Source of the DNA: JAAFHZ01 sp964247085 | Lineage (GTDB): Bacteria > Cyanobacteriota > Cyanobacteriia > Cyanobacteriales > Chamaesiphonaceae | Direction: 5' to 3' | NCBI GenBank assembly: GCA_964247085.1 | Contig: CAXTSX010000004.1 | Location: 1-64,000, forward strand | DNA: 64,000 nt | Part shown: in pieces, positions 51,180-60,991 of the stretch | Position numbering within the stretch: the stretch's first letter is position 1 | Layout of the letters: each line of letters starts with the position of its first letter | Position numbers and translations under genes: made by a program | The notes under the pieces: generated by a model | Databases searched by the model: none | What the model saw: only the letters and a program-made list of their open reading frames with translations | What the model was told of the DNA's origin: nothing

Positions 51180-52118
51180 TTATTTTTTTGGGTTATTAAT
51201 TCTGGCAATTGCCATTTGCAAACTGATCACCATGCGATTGATCGATCGAGATAGTATTCCAATTTCATCTTGACGCTGACTATCCAGTTTCTGGTCAATA
51301 TATCCGATGCTAATGGATTCCACTATGTAAGCTATTTTGGTGATAGGTTGGATAATTTGTTGTTGTAACCAACGATGTAGGATAGTAATGGCGACTCCAA
51401 AAATAATAAGTGTGACTAAGGCGATCGGCACAAACAGTTGTTGAGCATTAACCAATACTCTTTCTGCCGGTATAAATACTATTTGAGCACCAATGATTTC
51501 ATTGAGATGCCAGTTGAAACCATTTTGATCACCATACTTGTTCAGCATTTTCTTTGGTGCTCGGGATGGCGTACTATGACATTCCAAACAACTTCGTTGA
51601 TTAACTGCTAAGGGTCGAGCAATATAAAAAACGTTATTGTTTATTCGAGGCGTATTACTGAGAAATCCAGTTTTTTCTTTGAGCTTAGAATCTTGGCGGA
51701 ACTGTTCAATAATTCCAGCCTCAAAGAAATCAGCTTTGTCATTGATATTAGTAGGATTTAGAGCTGTTTCTCGGTAAACAAACTCTCGGTATTTAGGATT
51801 TTTGCGTAAGTTTTCAAAAACAACATGAGCTGAAAAAGCTGGGACAACTTCCGGAAGGAATTCTGTGGTGGAAAGATTATTTAGTTTAGGGGCAATATTT
51901 TTGCTAGTATAATCTCGCACTGAGTTCATGGTTTCCATGAGAATCGTTGCTTTTGTGCTGACCTCTTGCTGGGCTTTTTGATTAACCATAAATGTAATAA
52001 AAATGCCACTAATAATCATACCGACCACAAAGATCAGACAAATAATAACTGTGAGCTTTTGGCTTAGACGCTGTCCCCGCAAAGAGCTTTGTGTAGAAGG
52101 GGATTGGATGATAGTCAT
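51180..52118 (-). CDS. Tll0287-like heme-binding domain protein with HAMP
   Basis: This 312-residue membrane protein is built like a receptor: helix 1 (LTVIICLIFVVGMIISGIFITFMV), a periplasmic DUF3365/Tll0287-like domain with one c-type heme site CLECH, helix 2 (LFVPIALVTLIIFGVAITIL) and a HAMP domain (IIQPITKIAYIVESISIGY to RSINRMVISL). It stops right after HAMP, without a kinase, cyclase or methyl-accepting domain. It may sense redox state, NO or CO, but must signal through a partner. Genes of the same build exist in other cyanobacteria. Confidence 0.82.
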   Translation of the reverse strand: MTIIQSPSTQSSLRGQRLSQKLTVIICLIFVVGMIISGIFITFMVNQKAQQEVSTKATILMETMNSVRDYTSKNIAPKLNNLSTTEFLPEVVPAFSAHVVFENLRKNPKYREFVYRETALNPTNINDKADFFEAGIIEQFRQDSKLKEKTGFLSNTPRINNNVFYIARPLAVNQRSCLECHSTPSRAPKKMLNKYGDQNGFNWHLNEIIGAQIVFIPAERVLVNAQQLFVPIALVTLIIFGVAITILHRWLQQQIIQPITKIAYIVESISIGYIDQKLDSQRQDEIGILSRSINRMVISLQMAIARINNPKK

Positions 52119-52408
52119 TTCTGATATAGCCGTGAAGAATAATTGATTTGGAATCTTTTTGAAGCGTTAGCTAGTGAGAATAATCAATATTGGTATATCT
52201 GTAAAAATTTTCGGAGGAATTATCTAATTATTTTTATATAATGGATTGGTTATAAGATTACTTGCTCCCAAGATATTTAAGCCAAGTCATCTACAACAAA
52301 TTGCGTAATTCAGCTTGATCATCAGGCTCACTGATAAAATTGCCAAATTCTACAAATAAATAATACAAATGTTAGTTGTGGATATTTTGAAATTTGGTTG
52401 GTTGAGAT

Positions 52409-53644
52409 TTAAGTTTCATGGTGGCCGATTGTATTAAGAGCTTCTTCTAGAGCGATCGCTACGTGCGTCCAGTGAGTACCACCCTGACAAAAGGCAATGT
52501 ACGGCTCCCGCAGTGGCCCATCTGCTGAAAATTCGGAAGTGCTGCCATCAATAAAAGTCCCGCCCGCCATGATCAGTTGATCTTCATAGCCGGGCTGAGC
52601 AGCGGGGATGGGGTCGAGATAGGAGCCGATCGGAGAAAATTTTTGGATCGATCGACAGAAAGCAGTTAATTTATCGGGGGAACCAAACTTAATGGCCTGA
52701 ATCACATCCCGTCGGGGAGCAAAGGGCGCGGGATTCACCGGATAGCCAAGTTTGTCGAATACATAAGCAGTCAGATGATTGCCCTTTTTGGCTTCCCCGA
52801 CCATTTGCGGTGCTAAAAATAATCCTTGAAACAACAGTCTGTTTTGCTCAAAAGTAGCACCGCCAGCACTGCCAATTCCCGGAGCCGTCAACCGACAGGC
52901 TGCCGCCTCTACTAAATCGGCTCGACCAGCCACATAGCCGCCACTGGTGACGATCGTTCCCCCCGGATTTTTGATCAGGGATCCGGCAATCAGATCCGCT
53001 CCCACTGCTGGCGGTTCGCAGTTTTCGATGAATTCGCCATAGCAGTTGTCCACAAAGCAAATAGTGTCAGGGTTATGCTGTTTGACGATGCTAATGATGC
53101 GGCCAATTTCGGCGATCGACAGCGAAGCCCGCCAAGCATAGCCGCAGGAACGTTGAATATGCACTAGCTTCGTCTCTGGTCGTACCGCCTGAGCCAAAGC
53201 GACCCAATCCACTTGTTGCTCAGCTGTTAAGGGCAGTTCTCGATAGCTGACACCCAATTCTCGTAAAGAACCCTGGCCGCTGCCCCGTACCCCAATTACT
53301 TCCTCTAGGGTGTCGTAGGGAGCACCGACCACCGCCAGCATTTCATCCCCCGGCCTTAACACGCCATAAAGAGCACAGGCGATCGCATGGGTACCGGAGA
53401 CAAATTGCACTCGCACCACCGCCGCCTCTGCTCCCATTAATTCGGCAAAAACTTTATCCAAAGTCTCCCGACCCAGATCGTCATGCCCATAGCCACTTAC
53501 ACTGCTGAAATGATGCGTTCCGACCCGATGATCGCGGAAACTTTGTAAAACTCGATTCAGATTTTCCTTGACTTGTCCATCAATACCAACAAAAATTTGT
53601 ATCAGGGCTTTTTCTGCCTCTTGGATTAGTGCAGCTTTATTCAT
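52409..53644 (-). CDS. PLP-dependent methionine gamma-lyase family protein (PF06838)
   Basis: This 411-residue fold-type I PLP enzyme belongs to the family once called aluminium resistance protein. Visible blocks are HHFSSVSGYGHDDLGRETLDKV, FVSGTHAIACALYGVL, CFVDNCYGEF and the probable PLP Lys in AGSLIKNPGGTIV. Its substrate in cyanobacteria is not established; sulfur amino acids are likely. It is divergent from the desaturase gene, with about 90 bp between starts. Confidence 0.85.
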   Translation of the reverse strand: MNKAALIQEAEKALIQIFVGIDGQVKENLNRVLQSFRDHRVGTHHFSSVSGYGHDDLGRETLDKVFAELMGAEAAVVRVQFVSGTHAIACALYGVLRPGDEMLAVVGAPYDTLEEVIGVRGSGQGSLRELGVSYRELPLTAEQQVDWVALAQAVRPETKLVHIQRSCGYAWRASLSIAEIGRIISIVKQHNPDTICFVDNCYGEFIENCEPPAVGADLIAGSLIKNPGGTIVTSGGYVAGRADLVEAAACRLTAPGIGSAGGATFEQNRLLFQGLFLAPQMVGEAKKGNHLTAYVFDKLGYPVNPAPFAPRRDVIQAIKFGSPDKLTAFCRSIQKFSPIGSYLDPIPAAQPGYEDQLIMAGGTFIDGSTSEFSADGPLREPYIAFCQGGTHWTHVAIALEEALNTIGHHET

Positions 53645-53733
53645 GCAGTGGTGCTAGAAGACGGTGTACAGATCTAATTTTGACGTAGATAGGGCATCTT
53701 GAGCATAAACAACAATATACATAGGGTTATTGA

Positions 53734-54543
53734 ATGACTGTTGCGGCATCGAACAAACTGCCCCTGGACTGGGGTGTGATCGTTTTCATGGCTATTATTC
53801 ATCTGGGGGCGATCGTAGCCTTTTTGCCTCAGTTTTTTAGTTGGGAGGGAGTTGGCGTAGCTGTTTTACTCCACTGGATTAGCGGTGGCTTAGGTATTAC
53901 TCTGTGCTGGCATCGAATGCTTTCGCACCGCAGCTTTCAAACACCTAAATGGCTAGAGTATCTGTTGGCATTCTGTGGCACTTTGGCCATGCAAGGCGGT
54001 ATTATTTGGTGGGTAGGAATGCACCGTCACCATCATTTGCATTCTGATAAGGACAACGACCATCACGATTCTAAGAAGGGCTTTTGGTGGAGCCATATGC
54101 AGTGGATGTTCCATGAAGTCCCTGCTGAGAAAGAAGTAGATAAATTCACTAAAGATATTGCTAACGATCGCTTTTACCAATTTTTAGATAAATATTTTTT
54201 ACCGATTCAGATTGTATTAGGAGTCTTGCTTTATTTCCTAGCTGGCCCATCAATCTTTTTCTGGGGTATTTTTGTCCGGTTAGTATTTGTTTATCACTGC
54301 ACTTGGTTGGTAAACAGTGCCACCCACAAGTTTGGTTATCGCACTCATGATACTGATGATCATTCCACTAATTGTTGGTGGGTAGCCATTACTACTTACG
54401 GCGAAGGTTGGCATAACAATCATCATGCTTACCAATATTCGGCGCGACACGGTATGGAATGGTGGGAAATTGATATTACTTGGATGACAATTCAAGTCTT
54501 GCAATTTTTTAGACTGGCTAGCAACGTCAAGCTCGTTCAATAG
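53734..54543 (+). CDS. desC: Delta-9 acyl-lipid desaturase
   Basis: DesC inserts the first double bond into acyl chains of membrane lipids and is key to cold acclimation. The 269-residue protein has four membrane helices and the three His boxes HRMLSH, HRHHH and HNNHH in the expected order and spacing. A terminator follows at 54577. It needs ferredoxin as electron donor (family knowledge). Confidence 0.94.
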   Translation: MTVAASNKLPLDWGVIVFMAIIHLGAIVAFLPQFFSWEGVGVAVLLHWISGGLGITLCWHRMLSHRSFQTPKWLEYLLAFCGTLAMQGGIIWWVGMHRHHHLHSDKDNDHHDSKKGFWWSHMQWMFHEVPAEKEVDKFTKDIANDRFYQFLDKYFLPIQIVLGVLLYFLAGPSIFFWGIFVRLVFVYHCTWLVNSATHKFGYRTHDTDDHSTNCWWVAITTYGEGWHNNHHAYQYSARHGMEWWEIDITWMTIQVLQFFRLASNVKLVQ

Positions 54544-54576
54544 AGTCAAACATAATATTAATATCAATTAAAGACT

Positions 54577-54610
54577 AATCTCTCCAACAAATTTGGGGAG
54601 ATTTTTTTTA
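54577..54610 (+). terminator. Rho-independent terminator of desC
   Basis: AATCTCTCC (54577-54585) pairs with GGGGAGATT (54595-54603) with one G-U, followed by a run of T. It lies 34 bp after the desC stop codon. Confidence 0.85.
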
Positions 54611-54756
54611 GGAATTAAGTGCAGCTCCAGGTCTTTGTTTATGTATAGGTTAAGAAATACTGCTATTTTACATTTAATCTGATTTAGGCTATATTTTAAC
54701 TGATTGAGACGATATTATTACTATTATTACTTGAATAGTCTTAGGAGAAAATAATT

Positions 54757-55227
54757 TTGAAAAATATTTTTGTTTTATCAACAGCTTTGATGGCAATTCT
54801 TGTCACCTCGGCATCGTCCGCAACAGAAACACGCCAGCAATCCTGTAAAAAAACCAGTGAACAAGAGATTTCGGCATTGTTCGATCGGTGGAATCGTTCC
54901 TTGCAAACGGGGAACCCCGGCCAAGTTGTCGCTAATTATGCCAGTCGCTCCGTTTTGCTGCCAACATTGTCGAATAAACCGCGACTATCTTCAGTCGATA
55001 AGCAGGAATATTTCACTCATTTTCTGAAGAAAAAGCCGGTGGGTAAAATCGATTCCAGAACAATCCATATTGGCTGCAACACAGCGACGGATGTGGGACT
55101 CTATACTTTCACTTTTGCTGCTACCGGAGAACAAGTTGAAGCCCGCTACACCTATACTTACAACTGGAATGGTCAACAATGGCTGATTGCCAGTCATCAT
55201 TCTTCGGCCATGCCAGAAAAGAAGTAG
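54757..55227 (+). CDS. Secreted SnoaL/CaMKII-association-domain-like protein
   Basis: This 156-residue protein has a signal peptide (MKNIFVLSTALMAILVTSASS) followed by a cone-shaped NTF2-like domain: EISALFDRWNRSLQTGNPGQVVANYA, VGLYTFTFAATGEQVEARYTYTY and WLIASHHSSAMP, the last being typical of the SgcJ/EcaC or CaMKII-association-domain group. The enzymatic role is unknown. It starts at a TTG, supported by an AGGAG ribosome binding site at 54743-54747, nine bases upstream. Confidence 0.75.
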   Translation: MKNIFVLSTALMAILVTSASSATETRQQSCKKTSEQEISALFDRWNRSLQTGNPGQVVANYASRSVLLPTLSNKPRLSSVDKQEYFTHFLKKKPVGKIDSRTIHIGCNTATDVGLYTFTFAATGEQVEARYTYTYNWNGQQWLIASHHSSAMPEKK

Positions 55228-55302
55228 AACTAAGAGTAGCCGATCGAGAGTTTTGGTGGGACTGCATTGATCGTTATACTGGGCAGGAAAAACCAAGATT
55301 GT

Positions 55303-56145
55303 ATGATGTCAGAAATAATTGGCTGGTGGATGCAAGCGATCGCCCCAAATCATAGCTGGCTGCGATTACTAATTTTGGTGATTACTTGGATTGTTTTATG
55401 GTTGCCTGTGGCTGTTCCGATCGCTCTCCAATTGCAATGGCGACCTTTTCAGCCTTTGGCGGCGGCGCAAAAATTGCCATTGTTGGGGTCACTGTATTTG
55501 ATATCACCCTTGATCATGTGGGGGTTGCTATCAGCGCAAGATAAGGGCTGGGATTATTATGGGTTGTTCTGGAATAATGCGACGGCTGGTTCAGTGTTGT
55601 TGGGTTTAGGGATATCGATCGCGAGTTTATCGATCGTCTTTGGCTGGGAATGGAGTCAGGGCTGGCTGGTCTGGCACTCGGAGAATCACCGCCAATTATT
55701 GATCAATAGTCTGCCCATTTTGTTATTAGCGCTGTGGATTGGGGTGACGGAGGAATTAATTTTTCGGGGCTGTTTGCAGACGGAGTTGGCCACCGATTAT
55801 GGTGTTTGGGTGGCGGGTTTATTGGCTAGTCTCATTTTTGCGGCTTTGCATCTGGTGTGGGAACGACAGCAAACTCTGCCCCAGATTCCCGGTTTGATTT
55901 TGATGGGTGGGGTTTTAACTCTGGCCAGAATTACTGATCACGGTGGTTTGGGATTGGCGATCGGACTTCATGCTGGCTGGGTGTGGGGCTTGACTTGTCT
56001 GGATGCGGCACAGTTAATTACCTATAATGAATCAGCTTCGTCGTGGTTGATTGGTTGGTATCAGCAGCCATTGGCAGGGATTGCGGGGTTTATTTGCCTA
56101 ATTGGAACGGCAGTTAGCTTGTTTGTGATACTCATGTTGATATAA
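55303..56145 (+). CDS. CPBP family intramembrane protease
   Basis: This is a membrane protein of about 280 residues with seven to eight helices. It carries the CAAX-protease/bacteriocin-processing motifs EELIFRG (EExxxR), FAALHLVWE and the later AIGLHAGWVWG. Members cleave or bind peptides in the membrane; the substrate is unknown here. It is 20 kb from the lasso locus, so a link is not suggested. The double ATG at 55303/55306 was taken as the start. Confidence 0.85.
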   Translation: MMSEIIGWWMQAIAPNHSWLRLLILVITWIVLWLPVAVPIALQLQWRPFQPLAAAQKLPLLGSLYLISPLIMWGLLSAQDKGWDYYGLFWNNATAGSVLLGLGISIASLSIVFGWEWSQGWLVWHSENHRQLLINSLPILLLALWIGVTEELIFRGCLQTELATDYGVWVAGLLASLIFAALHLVWERQQTLPQIPGLILMGGVLTLARITDHGGLGLAIGLHAGWVWGLTCLDAAQLITYNESASSWLIGWYQQPLAGIAGFICLIGTAVSLFVILMLI

Positions 56146-56348
56146 AAATTGAACCGTCCGTCGTGTACAAACCCCAGCAGGAGGTCATTGACCAATGGCA
56201 AGCCCAGCCCAATACCGTGAAACTGTCAATGCATAAGTCCTAATACTAATGATTTAGACCAAAGCGCAGCTATCACCGTTGAGCCAAGACGTATTCGTAC
56301 TCGTCGATTGCCTCTAGTGTCCAATGTCTAACAATTGACAATTACCAA

Positions 56349-56915
56349 ATGCGCTACCTGCTCTTCCACAAACCCTACAACGTCCTCAGTCAATTTACCC
56401 CGGAAGGCGATAAAGCAACCCTGAAAGACTATATCGACTTACCCGATGTCTATGCCGTCGGTCGGCTCGATGCCGATAGTGAAGGCTTATTGCTGCTGAC
56501 CGATGATGGTCGGCTCCAACATCGCCTCACTGATCCCAAATTCCAGCATCCCCGCACCTACTGGGTACAAGTCGATAATATTCCTGATGAAGAAGCTCTG
56601 AGTAAATTACGCACCGGCATCACCATCCAAAACTACCGCACCCGTCCCGCTCAAGTCCGGTTGTTAGAACAAGAGCCAGATTTGCCGCCGCGTCAACCGC
56701 CAATTCGATCGCGCCAAACCATCCCCACTGCCTGGCTAGAACTGATCCTCACCGAAGGCAAAAATCGGCAAGTACGGCGGATGACAGCGGCTGTGGGTTT
56801 TCCCACCTTGAGACTCGTCAGAGTATCGATCGGACAAATCAACCTCACCGATCTAGCCCCAGGAGCTTGGCGCGAACTCACCACTGCCGAGCTGAACAGC
56901 TTGAAGAAAGTCTAG
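56349..56915 (+). CDS. Pseudouridine synthase, RsuA/RluE type
   Basis: This enzyme isomerises uridine to pseudouridine in ribosomal RNA. The 188-residue protein has the KPYN opening motif, the catalytic Asp in GRLDADSEGLLLLTDDG and the GKNRQVRRM.AAVGFPTLRLVR block. It lacks the N-terminal S4 domain, as does E. coli RluE, so 23S rRNA is the likely target. Confidence 0.9.
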   Translation: MRYLLFHKPYNVLSQFTPEGDKATLKDYIDLPDVYAVGRLDADSEGLLLLTDDGRLQHRLTDPKFQHPRTYWVQVDNIPDEEALSKLRTGITIQNYRTRPAQVRLLEQEPDLPPRQPPIRSRQTIPTAWLELILTEGKNRQVRRMTAAVGFPTLRLVRVSIGQINLTDLAPGAWRELTTAELNSLKKV

Positions 56916-56948
56916 AATAGATGCGGACAACTGCATGATCGAAAAACT

Positions 56949-57920
56949 ATGGCTACTTATCCCGGGATTACGAGTGAAGCTTTTCAACATCCGCTCGATC
57001 GAGAGGCCGAAGGTGCGCTGCGCAGTGTGCCAGGGTTCGATTTGGTGGCCGGTAAATTTGTCGAATTCATCTACGAACGACCACAGCTCATTGCCTTAAA
57101 AGGTAGTAGCATTCAGGCCGGGCCGCGTCAGTATTCCACCATCTACGGCATTTTCCGGGAATGTGTGCGGGACTTAGATATTTCACCAGAGCCGACTTTA
57201 TTTATCAGTCAAAATCCCCAGGTGAATGCGTATTCCTTGGGCAAAGAATATCCCTATATTGTTTTAAATACTGGGCTGATTGATCTACTGGACGAACAGG
57301 AAATTCGGACAGTGATTGCCCACGAATTAGGACATATCAAATGCGGCCACACCTTGCTGATTCAGATGGCCACCTGGGCGATGAGTGTGATTTCCAGCCT
57401 GGGTCAATGGACTTTTGGGGTAGGCAATATTATTAGTAATGGCTTGGTCTTGGCTTTCTATGAATGGCGGCGCAAGGCCGAATTGTCATCCGACAGGGCT
57501 GCGCTGTTAGTCATGGACGACGTTAATATCGTTTTTCGTACCATGATGAAAATCTCTGGTGGTAGTAGCAAATACCTAAATGAATGCAGCTTAACCGAGT
57601 TTTTGCAACAGGCTGCTGATTACCAAAGCCTGGATGAAGATAACCTGAATCAGATGTACAAAGTCTTGATGTACACAGGGGTGGGTGGCAGCATGATGAG
57701 CCATCCTTTTGCCGTAGAACGGGTCAAATATTTGCAAGATTGGCTGGTTTCACCAGATTACGCCCAGATTAGACAGGGTAATTACCAAAGGCGATCGGTT
57801 GATACCACTGTCGCCCAGGATTCTAGTCCTGGCAATACAGCAGAGCAACTCCAACGGCAAATTGAAGATCTGCAACGGGAAATCAATCGCTGGCGAGATC
57901 GCGATAGGTTCGATGATTAA
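56949..57920 (+). CDS. M48 family metallopeptidase
   Basis: This 323-residue zinc peptidase has HELGH (HExxH) at about residue 125 and the third ligand in ELSSDRAAL. One or two weak hydrophobic segments follow the active site. The C-terminal 35 residues form a Gln/Arg/Glu-rich coiled coil (EQLQRQIEDLQREINRW). Family members (HtpX/Oma1-like) degrade damaged membrane or periplasmic proteins. It is followed on the same strand by an M16 peptidase. Confidence 0.87.
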   Translation: MATYPGITSEAFQHPLDREAEGALRSVPGFDLVAGKFVEFIYERPQLIALKGSSIQAGPRQYSTIYGIFRECVRDLDISPEPTLFISQNPQVNAYSLGKEYPYIVLNTGLIDLLDEQEIRTVIAHELGHIKCGHTLLIQMATWAMSVISSLGQWTFGVGNIISNGLVLAFYEWRRKAELSSDRAALLVMDDVNIVFRTMMKISGGSSKYLNECSLTEFLQQAADYQSLDEDNLNQMYKVLMYTGVGGSMMSHPFAVERVKYLQDWLVSPDYAQIRQGNYQRRSVDTTVAQDSSPGNTAEQLQRQIEDLQREINRWRDRDRFDD

Positions 57921-58000
57921 GTTAATCAAAGTATCTAACTCTAGATTGCTATATCACCAGCATCTACAATGTAAACAATGAAGTATCACTACTGCAAATA

Positions 58001-60892
58001 ATGAATCTTTGGGGAGCTGGGCGACGTAATCGCTGGATCGCGCTATTAATCAATGCTACGCTTTGTGCTGTTTTTGCTGGACCGATGCTGACGCTGGCTA
58101 GTCAAGCAGTGAGCATTGCACCAACAACTGTGGATGAAACCACCGCCACTGACCTAGTGGCCGCTAATCCTACCGCTGCGGTGGCACTAACCAAAAACGT
58201 GCAGCGGACTGTCCTAGACAATGGACTAACTGTTTTAACTAAAGAAGTTCACAATGCCCCAGTGGTAACGGTGCAAGTTTGGTACAAAATTGGTTCGCGC
58301 AACGAAGCGCCGGGGGTTAATGGCATTGCTCACCAGCTAGAACATATGTTGTTCAAGGGCACTAAGTCGCGACCAGTGCAGTTTGGTCGGTTATTCGGGG
58401 CTTTAGGCAGTAGTTTCAATGCCTTCACCAGCTATGACCAAACGGCTTATCACGAAACCTTAGAGCGTAACAAAATGAAAAGCGCGATGGTCTTAGAAGC
58501 CGATCGCATGCAGAACGGCTTAATTGATAGCAAACTCCTGGAAGGAGAAAAGCGCGTTGTAATCTCAGAGATTCAAGGTAATGAAAATAGCGCCAGCTAT
58601 CGCTTAGGCAAGGCTGTTCAGGAGTTAGCATTGCCGGATAGTCCCTATGGTTTGAGTGTCGGTGGCACCAAAGCCGATATTAAAAATTTTACGGTTGATC
58701 AAGTCCGTTCCTACTATGACTCTTACTACGCGCCCAACAACGCCGTATTAGTGCTAGTGGGTGACTTTGATACCAAGCAGGTACTCCAAGATGCCCAGGA
58801 AATCTTTGGCAAAGTACCCCGCAGAGAAATCACTGTTAAAAAGCCGTTGGTCGCTAAACGGGTGGTTAAATCACGCAAAATCACCCTGCGGGAACCAGGG
58901 AGCAATGCTTTATTAAATGCAGTGTATCCCTTGCCCAACGTCGTGCATCCTGATGTTCCGGCTTTGGATGTCATGAATTATATTTTGAGTGTGGGGCGCA
59001 GTTCTCGCCTTTACCAAAAATTAGTAGAAACTGGCATGGCAACTGGCGTTAGTGCTAGTGCAGCTAATTTGGCTGATGGCGGTTGGTATGAATATAGCGC
59101 GGTGGCTGACCCCAGTAAGTTGATGGCCAAGGTTGACCAAATCATCCAGCAAGAAATTGCCACCATCCAGAAAAAAGCGGCCAGTCCAGTGGAGATCGAT
59201 CGAGCTAAAACGCAATTAAGAGCAGGATACTTACTGGGTTATCGCAGCATTGATAGTCAGGCTAGTCAGTTGGGTAATGATGAAACCAGCGCCGGAGACT
59301 ACCGGTTCACTGACAAATATCTAAACAATGTGGCCAAGGTCACAGCAGCTGATGTCCAGCGCGTCGCTACCAAATATCTGCAACCCAGCCAGCGGGTAGT
59401 CGGATTTTTTGTACCCGACAATAGTAAAGGTCAACCGGCTGCGGCTGGTGGGAGCGAACATAATGCCGCTGCTAATTTAGGCAAGCCCCTCGACCCTACC
59501 GAGCTGCAAAAATATCTGCCGAAGGTGATTGCTGATCAACAGAGCAGCACCCAAACTCTGCCTCAAACTATTAAGTTATCGAATGGCTTACAGGTATTAC
59601 TATTACCAGATACCAGCAGCCCGACAGTAACGATCGGCGGCAATATTGTGGCCGGTACCGAGTACGATATGGCTGGCAAAGAAGGAGTGGCCGGGCTAAC
59701 AGCAGCCAATCTGATCAATGGCACTACCTCCAAAAATGCCTTGGCCTTAGCCACTGCTCTGGAAAGTCGCGGTGCCAGCTTGGCTTTTGGCGCTAGTCGA
59801 GAAGGTGCTGGCTTGGGCGGTAGTGCTCTCGATCAAGATTTGCCGATCCTGTTATCTACCTTGGGTGATGTGTTGCAGAATGCCACCTTCCCCGATAAGG
59901 AATTCAATAATAGTCGACAGCGGGCGTTGACCGGTCTCCAAGCGGAGTTAGATAATCCGGCTAGTGTAGCGCGACGTAAATTTCAACAGGCGATCTATCC
60001 TCCAGGTCATCCTTTTACCAACTTTTCTACGGTTAAAAGCCTGAAGAGCATTACGAAAGAGGATCTGCAAAAATTCTATCGCCAAAATTATCAACCCCAA
60101 AATGCCATTTTGGCCTTGGTGGGTAACTTTGATGTAGAGAAAGCCACTCAGCTGTTAGAAAAAAGTCTGGGCAGCTGGAAAAATGATGGTAAACCAGGCA
60201 CCCTCACTTATACCAAACCAGAGCTACCCAATAAGTCGATGCAGTTTAATCCGACGCTGGTGGGCAAAACCCAATCAGTGACGATTATGGGCAACAAGGC
60301 GATCGATCGAAAAGATCCCAGCTACTATGCGGCCTTGGTTCTGAATCAGGTGGTCGGCGGCGATACGCTCTCTAGCCGGTTAGGTACTGAAATTCGCGAT
60401 CGGTTGGGTCTGACCTACGGTATTTCTAGTGGTTTTGCAGTTGGGAAACAGCAAGGCACCTTCCAAGTGACCATGCAAACTGCTCCTGAGGACGCGGCTA
60501 GAGCGATCGACAACACCCTCAAACTACTGAGGGAAGTCAAAGATCAAGGTTTGACTGCTGCTGAAGTGGAAAATGCCAAGGGTTCGATCGCCAGCAACTA
60601 CACTGTGGAGTTAGGTTCACCAGATGATGTGGCCGGTACCACCCTGAGTAACGTGGTGCAAGGATTACCGCCGGATGAGATTCGAGAATTTCCGAACAAA
60701 ATCCGCGCAGTAACACCCGCACAGGTCAATCAAGTGGCCAAAGATCTATTGCATCCCGATCGGTTTGTAATTGTGACTGTGGGGCCGCCTCTGACTAGCA
60801 ATCAGTCCGAGCAACCCAGTGCACGACCGAAGGAACAAAGCAAACCCATAGATGGGCTGCAACCTAAAACAGGCGATGGCGGACAATTATAA
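58001..60892 (+). CDS. M16 family zinc peptidase, fused two-lobe form
   Basis: This exported 963-residue protein has a signal peptide (ALLINATLCAVFAGPMLTLAS) followed by two M16 repeats. The first has the inverted zinc motif HQLEHMLFKGT (HxxEH) and the downstream Glu region (GEKRVVISEIQGNE). The second (TIKLSNGLQVLLLPD onward) lacks HxxEH and ends in a Pro/Gln/Lys-rich tail. The two halves probably form a clamshell that degrades peptides in the periplasm. It is 80 bp downstream of the M48 gene. Confidence 0.9.
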   Translation: MNLWGAGRRNRWIALLINATLCAVFAGPMLTLASQAVSIAPTTVDETTATDLVAANPTAAVALTKNVQRTVLDNGLTVLTKEVHNAPVVTVQVWYKIGSRNEAPGVNGIAHQLEHMLFKGTKSRPVQFGRLFGALGSSFNAFTSYDQTAYHETLERNKMKSAMVLEADRMQNGLIDSKLLEGEKRVVISEIQGNENSASYRLGKAVQELALPDSPYGLSVGGTKADIKNFTVDQVRSYYDSYYAPNNAVLVLVGDFDTKQVLQDAQEIFGKVPRREITVKKPLVAKRVVKSRKITLREPGSNALLNAVYPLPNVVHPDVPALDVMNYILSVGRSSRLYQKLVETGMATGVSASAANLADGGWYEYSAVADPSKLMAKVDQIIQQEIATIQKKAASPVEIDRAKTQLRAGYLLGYRSIDSQASQLGNDETSAGDYRFTDKYLNNVAKVTAADVQRVATKYLQPSQRVVGFFVPDNSKGQPAAAGGSEHNAAANLGKPLDPTELQKYLPKVIADQQSSTQTLPQTIKLSNGLQVLLLPDTSSPTVTIGGNIVAGTEYDMAGKEGVAGLTAANLINGTTSKNALALATALESRGASLAFGASREGAGLGGSALDQDLPILLSTLGDVLQNATFPDKEFNNSRQRALTGLQAELDNPASVARRKFQQAIYPPGHPFTNFSTVKSLKSITKEDLQKFYRQNYQPQNAILALVGNFDVEKATQLLEKSLGSWKNDGKPGTLTYTKPELPNKSMQFNPTLVGKTQSVTIMGNKAIDRKDPSYYAALVLNQVVGGDTLSSRLGTEIRDRLGLTYGISSGFAVGKQQGTFQVTMQTAPEDAARAIDNTLKLLREVKDQGLTAAEVENAKGSIASNYTVELGSPDDVAGTTLSNVVQGLPPDEIREFPNKIRAVTPAQVNQVAKDLLHPDRFVIVTVGPPLTSNQSEQPSARPKEQSKPIDGLQPKTGDGGQL

Positions 60893-60934
60893 ACTCTGAT
60901 TCTCAAATGTTGTGGAAGTGCGGTGTTGGTTTGC

Positions 60935-60982
60935 CCTCTCCCCCAGCCCCTCTCCCAAGCTTGGGTGAGGGCTGGGGTGAGG
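60935..60982. repeat. GC-rich intergenic inverted repeat (cyanobacterial REP-like)
   Basis: An imperfect palindrome is centred on CCCAAGCTTGGG (60954-60965) with C-rich and G-rich arms (CCCCAGCCC / GGGCTGGGG). Similar elements built on CCCTCTCCC and CCCAAGCTTGGG recur between genes of several cyanobacteria (from memory). It sits between the convergent M16 and DCC genes. Confidence 0.6.
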
Positions 60983-60991
60983 ACACTGACG

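Noticed and set aside
55303..56145. CPBP protease as a lasso-immunity or processing protein
   Set aside because: It lies 20 kb away in an unrelated context, and the lasso locus already has its own B2 peptidase and exporter.
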